From Emcibacter sp048269205 (lineage in GTDB: Bacteria > Pseudomonadota > Alphaproteobacteria > Sphingomonadales > Emcibacteraceae), in the NCBI RefSeq assembly GCF_048269205.1, contig NZ_JBLXJC010000001.1:62001-126000 (forward strand): a DNA stretch of 64,000 bases, written 5' to 3'. Positions 1 to 8,900 of the stretch are shown in pieces. The stretch's first letter is position 1, and every line of letters begins with the position of its first letter. Under the pieces are notes generated by a model. The model was not told where the DNA came from, searched no databases, and saw only the letters and a program-made list of their open reading frames with translations. The translations under genes and the position numbers were made by a program.

Positions 1-28
1 CCTTCCCTGTACAAAACCCGGGAGGCAC

Positions 29-121
29 ATGACTGAAGGCAGAAACACGGTACAATACTTGCGACATCTAGAGCAACTCCTCGTCCATATGCTATGGCTG
101 AAAGAGTTAACAAAGGATTAA
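29..121 (+). other. possible 30-codon ORF at the left edge
   Basis: An ATG at 29 opens a 30-codon frame ending in TAA. A GGGAGG Shine-Dalgarno-like string lies only 3 nt before the ATG, closer than usual. The predicted peptide has a Leu-rich helical middle. There is no recognisable family, and no promoter or terminator on this strand can be tied to it. It may be chance, or the start of something whose context lies left of the window. Confidence 0.15.
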
Positions 122-165
122 TATTCTGTGCTGCCCGAAGGGGGATTTGGGGCGCTCCCGAAATG

Positions 166-197
166 AAAAAAGCGTCCTGTCATAAAGACAGGACGCT
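166..197 (-). terminator. intrinsic terminator of the small membrane protein gene
   Basis: The arms AGCGTCCTGTC and GACAGGACGCT form an 11-bp stem with an ATAAA loop. On the minus strand the stem is followed by a run of T (A-run at 166-170 on the plus strand). It lies about 55 nt past the stop of the 252-461 gene. Confidence 0.85.
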
Positions 198-251
198 CCA
201 GTAAAAGTACTTATCAGGGCTTAAGTACTCAGGGTATCTTTTCAGGAAAAG

Positions 252-461
252 TTACTCGGGATGCCGGGCTTCCCAGTCTTTGACGACCTTACTGCGGTTG
301 CTTAGAATGCCGCTCACCACATAGATACACAACCAGCCGACAAATACGGTGATGATCATGAATGTTGCCGGCAATGTCAGGTCGGGACCTGTGAGCAAAA
401 TGGAGATCAGCAGAACCAATGCCAACAATGCGCTACCGGCGAACGTAAGGATATTCGTCAT
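252..461 (-). CDS. small two-helix inner membrane protein, unknown function
   Basis: A 69-residue protein with two hydrophobic segments (about residues 5-24 and 31-53), separated by a short Pro-containing loop, and a charged C-terminal tail. It is therefore predicted to be an inner membrane hairpin. The ATG is preceded by AAGGA at a good distance. I do not recognise a family. It is monocistronic, with its own terminator, and has a TTGAC-N4-GTCAA site about 60 nt upstream of the start codon. That site suggests control by an FNR/FixK-type regulator, i.e. expression tied to oxygen or redox state. The function is unknown. Confidence 0.75.
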   Translation of the reverse strand: MTNILTFAGSALLALVLLISILLTGPDLTLPATFMIITVFVGWLCIYVVSGILSNRSKVVKDWEARHPE

Positions 462-515
462 TATTTTTCCTTTTCCTATACTGAGTCTTATACCAGCCCT
501 GTGAATCTCTTCACA

Positions 516-529
516 TTGACATAGGTCAA
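516..529. promoter_or_regulatory. FNR/FixK-type palindrome TTGAC-N4-GTCAA
   Basis: TTGACATAGGTCAA is a perfect 14-bp dyad matching the CRP/FNR-family pattern TTGAY-N4-RTCAA used by FnrL and FixK in alphaproteobacteria. It lies upstream of the minus-strand small membrane protein. Its centre is about 61 nt from that start codon, so a start site near 481 would put it at a class II activator position (-41.5). Confidence 0.5.
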
Positions 530-581
530 ATTAATCGAAGTTGGAAAAATTTCAAGAAACTTCTGCACTGGCGAACAGAAA

Positions 582-603
582 CCTCCGGCACAGCGGCCGG
601 AGG
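582..603 (-). terminator. hairpin at the end of the cell wall hydrolase gene
   Basis: CCTCCGGC and GCCGGAGG pair as a GC-rich stem with a 6-nt loop. The minus-strand continuation is TTTCTG, a weak T tract. It sits 7 nt past the hydrolase stop codon. Confidence 0.55.
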
Positions 604-609
604 ATATGG

Positions 610-1209
610 TCATAATTCTTCGCGATAGAAGATATGCTTGCCCACCTTGAGCGTCGGGCGCAACTGGCTTGCCCAGTGCGGATTGACATAGGTGGCGTGA
701 TAGTGAGTGGAGCGGCCGGTAATATCGCTGTAGGCGTTTGTCAAAACACGTTCGGCGATCTGGAGGGCCACTTTCCAGGAAGTCATTTCATAGGGTTTGT
801 CGGACCGTCCGTCGCAGGCGAAGGAAAACTGGCACAGGTTGCGCATGTGTTCGTTCTGGAACACCACGCCGCAGATGCTGTCCGGATAGCGGCGATCCTC
901 GACCCGGTTCATGATCACATAGGCGACAGCCACCTGCCCTTCATAGGGCTCGCTGCGGGCCTCGAAATAGATGCCCTGGGCCAGGCAGCGGAATTCCTTG
1001 GGGGAGATATTGACCTTGGTCGCCTGGTCATAGAGATCACGGGGCGCCTGCCGGGATGTCGCCTTGGCAATGCTTAAGGATGAGTCCTGCACGACCGCTG
1101 GCGTGATCGAGGCCTCACTTTCAGATTGTGTCGCAAGAAATACACTTGTAACGGACAGCATAATGCTGACCGGCACCAGAAGACTTGCAATAACTCCAAA
1201 CTTTTTCAT
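610..1209 (-). CDS. cell wall hydrolase, SleB/CwlJ type (Hydrolase_2)
   Basis: A 199-residue protein with an N-terminal hydrophobic signal (about residues 7-27) followed by a low-complexity linker. The C-terminal two thirds form a Hydrolase_2 domain: an EARSE motif near residue 81 (family catalytic Glu), then AVAYVIMNRV, a Cys-containing QFSF segment and a C-terminal THYHATYV block. Members cleave peptidoglycan (SleB-type lytic or amidase activity) in the periplasm. In alphaproteobacteria they are growth-associated cell wall enzymes rather than spore germination enzymes. The start is supported by GGAGAG 7 nt before the ATG. It is monocistronic, and the neighbours give no more specific role. 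Confidence 0.85.
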   Translation of the reverse strand: MKKFGVIASLLVPVSIMLSVTSVFLATQSESEASITPAVVQDSSLSIAKATSRQAPRDLYDQATKVNISPKEFRCLAQGIYFEARSEPYEGQVAVAYVIMNRVEDRRYPDSICGVVFQNEHMRNLCQFSFACDGRSDKPYEMTSWKVALQIAERVLTNAYSDITGRSTHYHATYVNPHWASQLRPTLKVGKHIFYREEL

Positions 1210-1541
1210 AACAGCTCTCCATCCGTAAAACCGGAACTGGGAGGCCTTTTAACAAACGCACGACAACTGCCGTACAGGTTAACACCTGAACGAAACCCAC
1301 TTCTTAAAGCGCCTTGCAACTATGTGTCGTGATTATTTTTGTTAGGCCGTTTCCTCAAAATTCCGGTTCAAGCCATGTCCGGAATTCGTTTGCTGCAATT
1401 TCATTTCCAAGTTAGTACTCTACTCAACATCGCGATGCAGCGTCGCCTGAGTCGAGCGGAATTTAGAAAAATTTTAACTAATTGTCAACTTTTCGGCAAG
1501 AAATAATTAATGATTCGGTAATTTTTAGCCATTCTGGACGG
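1210..1541. other. divergent intergenic region with a small inverted repeat
   Basis: This 330-bp gap between the hydrolase and the 1542 gene must hold both promoters. ATTCCGG (1360-1366) and CCGGAAT (1379-1385) form a 7-bp inverted repeat with a 12-nt spacer, a possible operator. I see no RNA gene. A TGG-N8-TTGCA string on the minus strand (1394-1409) keeps only the GG/GC core of a sigma-54 promoter and is not called. Confidence 0.3.
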
Positions 1542-1883
1542 ATGAAAATGAATAAAAAGAAGATAAAAATCAATAGCTTACAGAAAAGAACCCTGGCCCT
1601 CTTTCAGGAGCTCGCAAAACATCCCGAAACCGGGAATTTTAACGCGGAAACCGGCGAAGCGACGGTGGCTTTTCTGCCCAGGCCCCACGGTGATCACGTC
1701 CATATTGGTGACTATGTGGTCTCTGCACGGGATGCCAGCGGCTTCACGAATGAGAAAGTCTGGGTTGCTCTTGAACGCAAGGGCCTGATCCGGTCCGGCT
1801 ATCCTCTGCAGGTCACTCTCACAGCCGAGGGACTGGCCTATGACACGGGCCTCCTGGGAGAGCTTGAACATTCAGATCACTGA
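1542..1883 (+). CDS. conserved hypothetical protein, possible winged-helix fold
   Basis: About 113 residues from the ATG at 1542; a second ATG at 1548 is equally possible. The frame extends upstream only to a TTG at 1482, which lacks support. The N-terminus is very basic (MKMNKKKIKIN), then comes a helix like those of UPF0386/YjhX-type proteins (SLQKRTLALFQELA). The middle has a His-rich turn (PHGDHVHIGDY), and the C-terminal part (VWVALERKGLIRS...LTAEGLAY) reads like the recognition helix and wing of a winged helix. A relation to YjhX is a guess from pattern only. Function is unknown. It reads divergently from the hydrolase. Confidence 0.6.
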   Translation: MKMNKKKIKINSLQKRTLALFQELAKHPETGNFNAETGEATVAFLPRPHGDHVHIGDYVVSARDASGFTNEKVWVALERKGLIRSGYPLQVTLTAEGLAYDTGLLGELEHSDH

Positions 1884-2010
1884 TGCCGGCACCCGAGCTC
1901 ACAAATAATTGATCACTATCAGTATCCGGACCAACGTATAAAGAGACAGTAGGGGTATGGCGGACTATGATGTTTGCCGGTGGAAAACGGACTAATCAAA
2001 AGGAAATAAA

Positions 2011-2838
2011 ATGATTCGGATAAAGGGAATTAAGACAGCAGCAGGAATTCCGGGCCTTCTGGCCCTGGTTGTGGTGGCCATTCTGGGAGGAACTTCCGCC
2101 GGATGGGCCATGACATTGGAGGAGGCGATTGCCGGTGATCACCGTTCGGCAGAAGACAAGGCCCGGGACAAATATCGTCATCCGAAGGAAACACTGGAGT
2201 TTTTCGGACTGAAGAAAAATATGACCGTTGTCGAACTGGTGCCGGGTGCCGGTGGCTGGTATCTGCAGATCCTGGCGCCTTACCTGAAGGATGAGGGCCT
2301 TTATTATGGCGCTTCCTATAACCCGGCCAGCTCCAGCGACTATGTGCAGCGCGGCTACAAGCGTCTTAATACCCTGCTTAAGTCCCGTCCGGACCTTTAT
2401 GGGAAGGCTGTGATGACGGTGCTGGATGCCCCGGATCATGTGGATATTGCGCCTGCGGGCAGTGCCGACATGGTGCTTACTTTCCGCAACTATCACAACT
2501 GGGCCATGAGCAGTAATGAAAAAGCCGTTCTCTCGGCCGCCTTCAAGGCACTGAAACCGGGCGGTATTTTCGGCGTGATTGATCATCGCCGGGCCAGCCC
2601 CAAAGAGCGTAGCGGCTATATCAATCCTGAAGATGTGAAAAAAATGGCCGCAGAAGTGGGCTTTGAATTTGTGGCTTCTTCGGAAATCAACGCCAACCCG
2701 AAAGATACCGGCGATCATGAAAAGGGTGTCTGGACCCTGCCGCCGCGGCTGGCCGGTGATGCGGCGCGTCATGAGGAAATGAAGAAAATCGGCGAAAGCG
2801 ACCGCTTCACTCTGAAATTCCGCAAGCCCGCCAAATAA
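2011..2838 (+). CDS. exported class I SAM-dependent methyltransferase-like protein (COG4798 type)
   Basis: A 275-residue protein with a clear signal peptide (hydrophobic core about residues 13-28, cleavage near the SAGWA site). The mature part has a Rossmann methyltransferase pattern: VVELVPGAGGWYLQILAPYL as motif I, then a DMVLTFRNYHNW strand and LKPGGIFGVIDHR as the post-motif region. This is the COG4798 predicted methyltransferase family, which is unusual in being periplasmic. The substrate is unknown, and SAM supply in the periplasm is unexplained, so catalysis is uncertain. The start is supported by AAGGA 7 nt upstream. It is monocistronic, convergent with the DUF983 operon. Confidence 0.8.
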   Translation: MIRIKGIKTAAGIPGLLALVVVAILGGTSAGWAMTLEEAIAGDHRSAEDKARDKYRHPKETLEFFGLKKNMTVVELVPGAGGWYLQILAPYLKDEGLYYGASYNPASSSDYVQRGYKRLNTLLKSRPDLYGKAVMTVLDAPDHVDIAPAGSADMVLTFRNYHNWAMSSNEKAVLSAAFKALKPGGIFGVIDHRRASPKERSGYINPEDVKKMAAEVGFEFVASSEINANPKDTGDHEKGVWTLPPRLAGDAARHEEMKKIGESDRFTLKFRKPAK

Positions 2839-2876
2839 AAAGCAGCGCGATCAGATTGAGAATCGGGACGAACGGC

Positions 2877-3284
2877 TTACTGCTGTTCGTCCCCTTTCAG
2901 GCCAAGCGCCCACATGAAACCGACCACGCCGCCTTTAAGGACGGGCAGCAGCGTCAGGGAGAGCAAAAGGGCCACGGTCGGCCAGACCGTGATCTGGACC
3001 CAGGTGGCGGGGCTGAAGGTGGCTTCCATATAGACCAGTCCCGGAATCACAAGGTGGCCGACAATAAATATGGTCAGATAGGGCGGGAAGTCATCCGCCC
3101 GGATGTCTCCCAGCTCGGTGCTGCAGACTGTACATTTTTCCGTCAGTTTCAAATATCCGGCAAAGGCCTTACCCTCGCCGCAGCAGGGACATTTGCGCCG
3201 GAGTCCCTTTTTTATGGCCGCCATGATAGAGACGGACCTGCCGCCATAAACTTTTCCCGATGGATTTTCGGCAGTATTGTTCAT
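2877..3284 (-). CDS. DUF983 family membrane protein
   Basis: A 135-residue protein. The N-terminal half has two paired-cysteine knuckles (CPCCG near residue 34 and CTVC near residue 52) that look like a small zinc ribbon. Two hydrophobic segments follow (about residues 69-88 and 97-117). This is the DUF983 layout; members are inner membrane proteins of unknown role, often near cytochrome oxidase genes, which are not seen here. It is the last gene of a tight minus-strand operon after the slyX-like gene and the dehydrogenase gene (5-nt gap). Confidence 0.85.
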   Translation of the reverse strand: MNNTAENPSGKVYGGRSVSIMAAIKKGLRRKCPCCGEGKAFAGYLKLTEKCTVCSTELGDIRADDFPPYLTIFIVGHLVIPGLVYMEATFSPATWVQITVWPTVALLLSLTLLPVLKGGVVGFMWALGLKGDEQQ

Positions 3285-3289
3285 TCCTG

Positions 3290-4174
3290 TTACTCCGGGT
3301 TGCGGTTTCTATTGAGGCGGGCGATCAGGCTTGAGGTATCCCAGCGTCCGCCGCCCATGTCCTGGACCTCGGCGTAAAACTGGTCCACCAGGGCCGTGAG
3401 CGGCAGGCTTGCACCGTTCCGCCGGGCTTCATCAAGGACAATGCCCAGATCCTTGCGCATCCAGTCGACGGCAAAGCCGAAATCGAATTTTCCTTCCAGC
3501 ATTGCGCCATGACGGTTGTCCATCTGCCAGCTTTGCGCCGCGCCCTTGGAAATGGCCTCAACAACTTCGGCCCCATTCATGTCCGCCGCCTGCAGGAAAT
3601 GCAGCGCCTCGGCCAGGCCCTGAACTACACCGGCAATGCAGATCTGGTTGGCCATTTTCGCCGTCTGGCCACTGCCGGCTGCGCCAAGATATTTCATTTT
3701 AAGAGCGTAACAATCCATGACGGGCCCTGCTGTATCAAAAGCTTCGCGGTCACCGCCGATCATGACGGTGAGCGCACCGTTTTCCGCGCCGGCCTGACCG
3801 CCGGACACCGGGGCGTCCAGAAACAGTTTGCCGGTGTCTGTGGCGGCCTTATGCAGTTCCCGGGCAAGTGCCGCCGAGGCGGTGGTGTGATCCACAAAGA
3901 CCGCGCTTTCTTTCATACCGGAAAAGGCGCCGTCTTCACCCAGGGCGATGGCGCGCACGTCGTCGTCATTGCCGACACAGGCGAATACAATATCGGCATC
4001 CCTGGCGGCCTCGGCCGGGGTCGCAGCTCTCTCACCGCCATGGGTGCTGCACCAGTCCTCCGCTTTCTCCGCTGTCCGGTTGTAGACGGTGACCCGGTGG
4101 CCCGCCTTCACCAGATGTCCGGCCATGGGATAGCCCATGACGCCAAGTCCGATAAATGCCAGCTTTTTACTCAT
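3290..4174 (-). CDS. NAD(P)-dependent 3-hydroxyisobutyrate dehydrogenase-family oxidoreductase
   Basis: A 294-residue beta-hydroxyacid dehydrogenase. The N-terminus has the Rossmann fingerprint GLGVMGYPMAGHL and an NRT turn after beta-2, which favours NADP(H). The substrate loop DAPVSGGQAGAENG (near residue 120) and the catalytic Lys in GQTAKMANQ (near residue 170) are intact. The family includes 3-hydroxyisobutyrate dehydrogenase, tartronate semialdehyde reductase and succinic semialdehyde reductases; sequence alone does not decide which. It is the middle gene of an operon with a slyX-like gene upstream (11-nt gap) and DUF983 downstream. No valine-degradation genes are nearby, so the substrate is left open. 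Confidence 0.85.
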   Translation of the reverse strand: MSKKLAFIGLGVMGYPMAGHLVKAGHRVTVYNRTAEKAEDWCSTHGGERAATPAEAARDADIVFACVGNDDDVRAIALGEDGAFSGMKESAVFVDHTTASAALARELHKAATDTGKLFLDAPVSGGQAGAENGALTVMIGGDREAFDTAGPVMDCYALKMKYLGAAGSGQTAKMANQICIAGVVQGLAEALHFLQAADMNGAEVVEAISKGAAQSWQMDNRHGAMLEGKFDFGFAVDWMRKDLGIVLDEARRNGASLPLTALVDQFYAEVQDMGGGRWDTSSLIARLNRNRNPE

Positions 4175-4185
4175 TCTTCTATCCG

Positions 4186-4404
4186 TCAGTAATGGGGTGG
4201 TTTCTCATATTCCGGTCCCTTGCCGTCGTCTCCTTCCTCTTCCAGGAGGCTGAGGCGGCTTTTGGTCTTCTGAAGGGATTTCTTCAGACGATCGATTTCG
4301 TGCCATTGCCGGGTGACCATCTCGCTCAGGTCGTGGATTTGCTCGTCCTGATGGGCGATGCGTATTTCCAGCTCGGTCAGCTTGTCTGCGGGATCCTGTA
4401 TCAT
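4186..4404 (-). CDS. slyX: SlyX family protein
   Basis: A 72-residue, highly charged helical protein. It has an N-terminal coiled coil (LTELEIRIAHQDEQIHDLSE), a second helix ending in RLSLLEEE, and the proline-rich PPHY tail typical of SlyX. The molecular role of SlyX is not established. It is the first gene of the operon with the dehydrogenase and DUF983 genes. Confidence 0.85.
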   Translation of the reverse strand: MIQDPADKLTELEIRIAHQDEQIHDLSEMVTRQWHEIDRLKKSLQKTKSRLSLLEEEGDDGKGPEYEKPPHY

Positions 4405-4485
4405 GCTTTGCCTATATCACGTGTCGGCAGGCCCTCCAAGGCCAAAACAGTGCTCTGCGATGATATATAGTGCGCTGTTTTATAT

Positions 4486-4515
4486 AAAAAAGCCCCGGAG
4501 AGTACTCTCCGGGGC
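4486..4515 (-). terminator. gltBD terminator
   Basis: GCCCCGGAGAG pairs with CTCTCCGGGGC around a TA turn (a nearly perfect 24-bp palindrome). On the minus strand it is followed by six T residues. It lies 48 nt past the gltD stop. Confidence 0.9.
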
Positions 4516-4562
4516 CCAGTGTTTGATCGATATTGGGTATTTAACGATCAAGAATTCTAAAA

Positions 4563-5984
4563 CTAGCGGGGCAGAGTGGTTGACCCCATCAGAAATTCGT
4601 CGACGGCGCGGGCGGCCTGGCGGCCTTCCCGGATGGCCCAGACCACCAGGGACTGGCCGCGCCGCATGTCGCCGGCGGCAAAGACCTTGGGCAGGCTGGT
4701 CTGATACTCATTTGTATCGGCCAGCACATTGCCGCGCCCGTCCAGGTCCACGCCAAGTTCTTCCAGCATGCCTTCCTTGACCGGATTGGTAAAGCCCATG
4801 GCCAGCAATACAAGATCGGCCTCGATCTCGAATTCGCTGCCTTCGATCTTTTTGAAATTGGCATCCACCTTGTAACATTTGAGCGCGGCCACATTGCCGT
4901 TTCCGTCGTCAATGAATTCGGCGGTATTGACGCTCCAGTCCCGGTCGGCGCCTTCCTCCTGGGAAGAAGAGGTGCGTAATTTCATGGGCCAGTTGGGCCA
5001 GGTCAGGCCTTTGTTTTCCCGGACCGGTGGTTTGGGCATGATTTCAATCTGGGTCACAGACAGGGCTTTCTGACGAATGGAGGTGCCGATACAGTCGGAC
5101 CCGGTGTCCCCGCCACCGATGACCACCACTTTCTTGCCACCGGCCAGAATATCCTTTTCATTGCCAAGGGGCTCTTCAGAGACCCGGCGGTTCTGCTGGG
5201 TCAGGAACTCCATGGCGAAATGAACGCCGTTCAGGTCCCGGCCCGGGATGGCCAGATCACGGGGGTGTTCGGAACCGCCTGTCAGAACCACCGCATCATA
5301 ATGATCTACCAGTTTCTGGCCGGGTATGTCCTTACCAACGGTCATGCTGGTCCAGAAGGTCACCCCTTCTTCTTCCATCTGCCGCACCCGGCGGTCAATC
5401 AGGGTTTTGTCCAGCTTGAAGTCGGGAATACCATAGCGCAGAAGCCCGCCAACCCGGCGGTTCTTCTCGTAGACGGCCACATTGTGACCTGCGCGGGCAA
5501 GCTGCTGTGCCGCGGCCAGACCGGCGGGACCGCCGCCGACGACGGCGACTTTCTTGCCGGTTTTTTCCTTGGCGACAATCGGTTTGACCCAGCCGTTTTC
5601 CCAGCCCTTGTCGATGATGGCGCACTCAATGGTCTTGATGGTGACCGGCTGGTCCTCGATATTGAGGGTGCAGGCCGCCTCGCAGGGCGCCGGACAGATG
5701 CGTCCGGTAAATTCCGGGAAGTTGTTGGTGGACTGCAGGGTGTCCAGCGCCACTTCCCAGTCTTCATTCCAGACCATGTCGTTCCAGTCCGGAATCATAT
5801 TGTTGACCGGGCAGCCGGTGTGGCAATAGGGAATGCCGCAGTCCATGCAACGGCCGCCCTGCTGTACAATTACATTTTCCGGCAGCGGATTGACGAATTC
5901 GTCATAATGCCTGACCCGGTCGCCAGCGGGGGCATAGGTCCGGTCCTGACGCGGAATTTCAAGAAATCCTGTAGGTTTACCCAT
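4563..5984 (-). CDS. gltD: glutamate synthase (NADPH) small subunit
   Basis: A 473-residue GltD, full length. The N-terminal Fe-S region has CMDCGIPYCHTGCP (near residue 42) and CPAPCEAAC (near residue 97), which ligate two [4Fe-4S] clusters. The FAD site GGGPAGLAAAQQL (near residue 151) and the NADPH site VVVIGGGDTGSDC (near residue 288) are intact. It passes electrons from NADPH to the large subunit for reductive transfer of the glutamine amide to 2-oxoglutarate, in the cytoplasm. The start lies 2 nt after the gltB stop, so the pair should be translated in step. A strong terminator follows. Confidence 0.97.
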   Translation of the reverse strand: MGKPTGFLEIPRQDRTYAPAGDRVRHYDEFVNPLPENVIVQQGGRCMDCGIPYCHTGCPVNNMIPDWNDMVWNEDWEVALDTLQSTNNFPEFTGRICPAPCEAACTLNIEDQPVTIKTIECAIIDKGWENGWVKPIVAKEKTGKKVAVVGGGPAGLAAAQQLARAGHNVAVYEKNRRVGGLLRYGIPDFKLDKTLIDRRVRQMEEEGVTFWTSMTVGKDIPGQKLVDHYDAVVLTGGSEHPRDLAIPGRDLNGVHFAMEFLTQQNRRVSEEPLGNEKDILAGGKKVVVIGGGDTGSDCIGTSIRQKALSVTQIEIMPKPPVRENKGLTWPNWPMKLRTSSSQEEGADRDWSVNTAEFIDDGNGNVAALKCYKVDANFKKIEGSEFEIEADLVLLAMGFTNPVKEGMLEELGVDLDGRGNVLADTNEYQTSLPKVFAAGDMRRGQSLVVWAIREGRQAARAVDEFLMGSTTLPR

Positions 5985-5986
5985 GA

Positions 5987-8900
5987 TTATGCTCCCTGTT
6001 CCTGATAGGCGGAAAGAGATGTCTGGGCGGAAGCCATTTCTTCCAGCGCCCGACGATATTCCACCGGCATGACTTTTACAAACTTGGGCAGATACTCATC
6101 CAGATTGTCGAGTATCTGTCGTGCCCGCTTGCTGTTGGTATAGCGGGCATGGTTTTCCAGCAGGGTGACCAGGCGCTCCCGGTCATTACCGCTCAAATTG
6201 TTGCGCAGCACGTCCACGCGGCCATGGCCTTCCAGCTCTCCGGACTGATGAGCGCGCTTGGCCATATCGTCTTCGGCCGGTACCGGCTCCAGATCGACCA
6301 TGGCCAGGTTGCAGCGGCGGTCGAAATCGCCGGCTTCATCCAGAACGTAAGCGATGCCGCCGCTCATGCCGGCGGCGAAGTTCCGGCCGGTCGGGCCGAT
6401 CACGACCACACATCCGCCGGTCATATATTCACAGCCATGGTCGCCGACGCCTTCGACAACGGCGATGGCGCCGGAGTTCCGGACCGCGAAACGCTCACCG
6501 GCCACACCGCGGAAATAGCATTCTCCGCTAATGGCGCCGTAGAGCACTGTGTTACCGACAATGATACTGTCTTCAGGCACGATCTTGCTGACGGCGGGCG
6601 GATAGACCACCAGGCGACCACCACACAGGCCCTTGCCCACATAGTCGTTGCCTTCGCCTTCCAGTTCCAGTGTAACACCCCTGGCGACAAAGGCGCCGAA
6701 ACTCTGGCCGGCAGTGCCGTTCAGCTTCACATGAATGGTGTCGTCTTCCAGCCCTTTGAAGCCGTGCCGTTTGGCCAGTTCGCCGGACAGCATGGCGCCG
6801 GTGGACCGGTCGGTATTCCTGATCGGACTTTCGATCGTGACCGGCTTGCCTTTTTCCAGGGCGTTTTTGGCTTCCTTGATCAGTTTCCGGTCCAGGATGT
6901 CATGCACTTTGTGCTCCTGGGTTTTGGAATTAAAGATGTCGTCGCTACCTTCGGCCGGAACCTTGTGGAACAGGCTGGAGAAGTCGAGACCATCTGCTTT
7001 CCAGTGGCGGATCGCCTCATTTTTGTCCAGGAGGTCGGACCGGCCGATGATGTCATTGAGACTGCTGACGCCCATCTCGGCCAGCATCTTGCGCACTTCC
7101 TCGGCCACGAAGAAGAAATAGTTGACCACATGTTCCGGCGTGCCGGTGAACTTGCGCCGCAGGACCGGGTCCTGGGTGGCGATGCCGACCGGGCAGGTGT
7201 TTAGATGACATTTGCGCATCATGATACAACCCGACGCGACCAGCGGGGCGGTGGCAAAGCCGAACTCGTCGGCACCGAGAAGAGCGCCGATGATCACGTC
7301 GCGGCCGGTTTTCAGGCCACCGTCCACCTGTACTGCCACACGGTCGCGCAGGCGGTTCAGCACGAGGGTCTGCTGGGTTTCGGCCAGGCCGATTTCCCAG
7401 GGGGAACCTGCATGCTTGATTGAGGTCAGCGGGCTGGCGCCCGTACCGCCGTCATAGCCGGAAATGGTGATATGGTCCGCTTTGGCCTTGGACACGCCCG
7501 CGGCGACGGTGCCGACACCGATTTCGGATACCAGTTTCACACTGATGCGGGCCTCCGGGTTGACGTTCTTCAGATCATAGATGAGCTGCGCCAGATCCTC
7601 GATGGAATAGATATCATGGTGCGGCGGCGGAGAGATCAGGCCCACGCCAGGGGTGGAGTGACGCACCTTGGCGATCACCGGATCCACCTTGTGGCCGGGT
7701 AGCTGGCCGCCCTCGCCGGGCTTGGCGCCCTGGGCCATTTTGATCTGAATATCGTCCGCATTGACCAGATATTCCGTTGTTACACCGAAACGACCTGAGG
7801 CTACCTGCTTGATGGCGCTGCGCCGCAGGTCCCCGTTGCGGTCCGGGGTAAAGCGATCCGGTTCCTCGCCGCCCTCGCCGGTGTTAGACTTGCCGCCGAT
7901 GCGGTTCATGGCGATGGCGAGATTGGTATGGGCTTCGCGGCTGATGGAACCAAAGGACATGGCCCCGGTGGCGAAACGCTTGACGATCTCCGCAGCCGGT
8001 TCCACTTTATCCAGGGGAATGGCTTTGCCGACGGATTTGATTTTAAACAGGCCGCGGGGGGTGAGGAGCCGTTCGGACTGGTCGTTGATCAACCTGGAGA
8101 AGGTCTCGTAATCGTCCGCCTTGTTTCCGCGCACGGCATGCTGCAGGGCACTGATGGATTCGGACGTCCACATATGAGCTTCCCCGCGCAGGCGCACGGC
8201 ATAGTCGCCGCCCACATCCAGGGCATTACGGTAGATCAGGCTGTCGCCAAAGGCGTCCTGGTGACGCATGGCGGTTTCCCGCGCCACTTCGGTCAGGCCG
8301 ACGCCTTCCACGGCACCCTTGGTGTTAGTGAAATATTTCTCGATGAATTCACTGTTCAGACCCACAGCGTCAAAAATCTGCGCGCCGCAATAGGACTGAT
8401 AGGTGGAGATGCCCATCTTGGACATGACTTTCAGGATGCCTTTGTCAACGGCCTTGATGTAACGCGCCTGGGCGGTGGCCACATCGATATCGTCAGGCAA
8501 CTGGTCGGCCATGGATTCAATGGTTTCAAATACCAGATAGGGGTTGATGGCTTCGGCGCCGTAGCCGGCAAGCACACAGAAATGATGCACTTCACGGGCC
8601 TCGCCGGTTTCCACCACCAGGCCCACGGAGGTCCTAAGACCCTTACGGATCAGATGATGATGCACGGCGGACGTGGCCAGAAGAGCCGGAATGGCGATAT
8701 GCTCCGGACCCACATTGCGGTCGGACAGGATGATGATGTTGTCACCCTCGATCACGGAGACTTCGGCCAGCAGGTTGATGCGATCGATGGCGGCTTCCAT
8801 GCCGGCGGCGCCATCCTTGGCGTCATAAGTGATGTCGATGGTGACGGTACGGAAATTATTGTCCGGAATGTCACCGATGGTGCGGATTTTCTCCAGGTCC

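Noticed and set aside
1394..1409. TGGAAAT-N4-TTGCA on the minus strand upstream of the cell wall hydrolase
   Set aside because: Only GG and the TTGCA part fit; the -24 element TGGCAC is mostly lost, so it is too weak to call.
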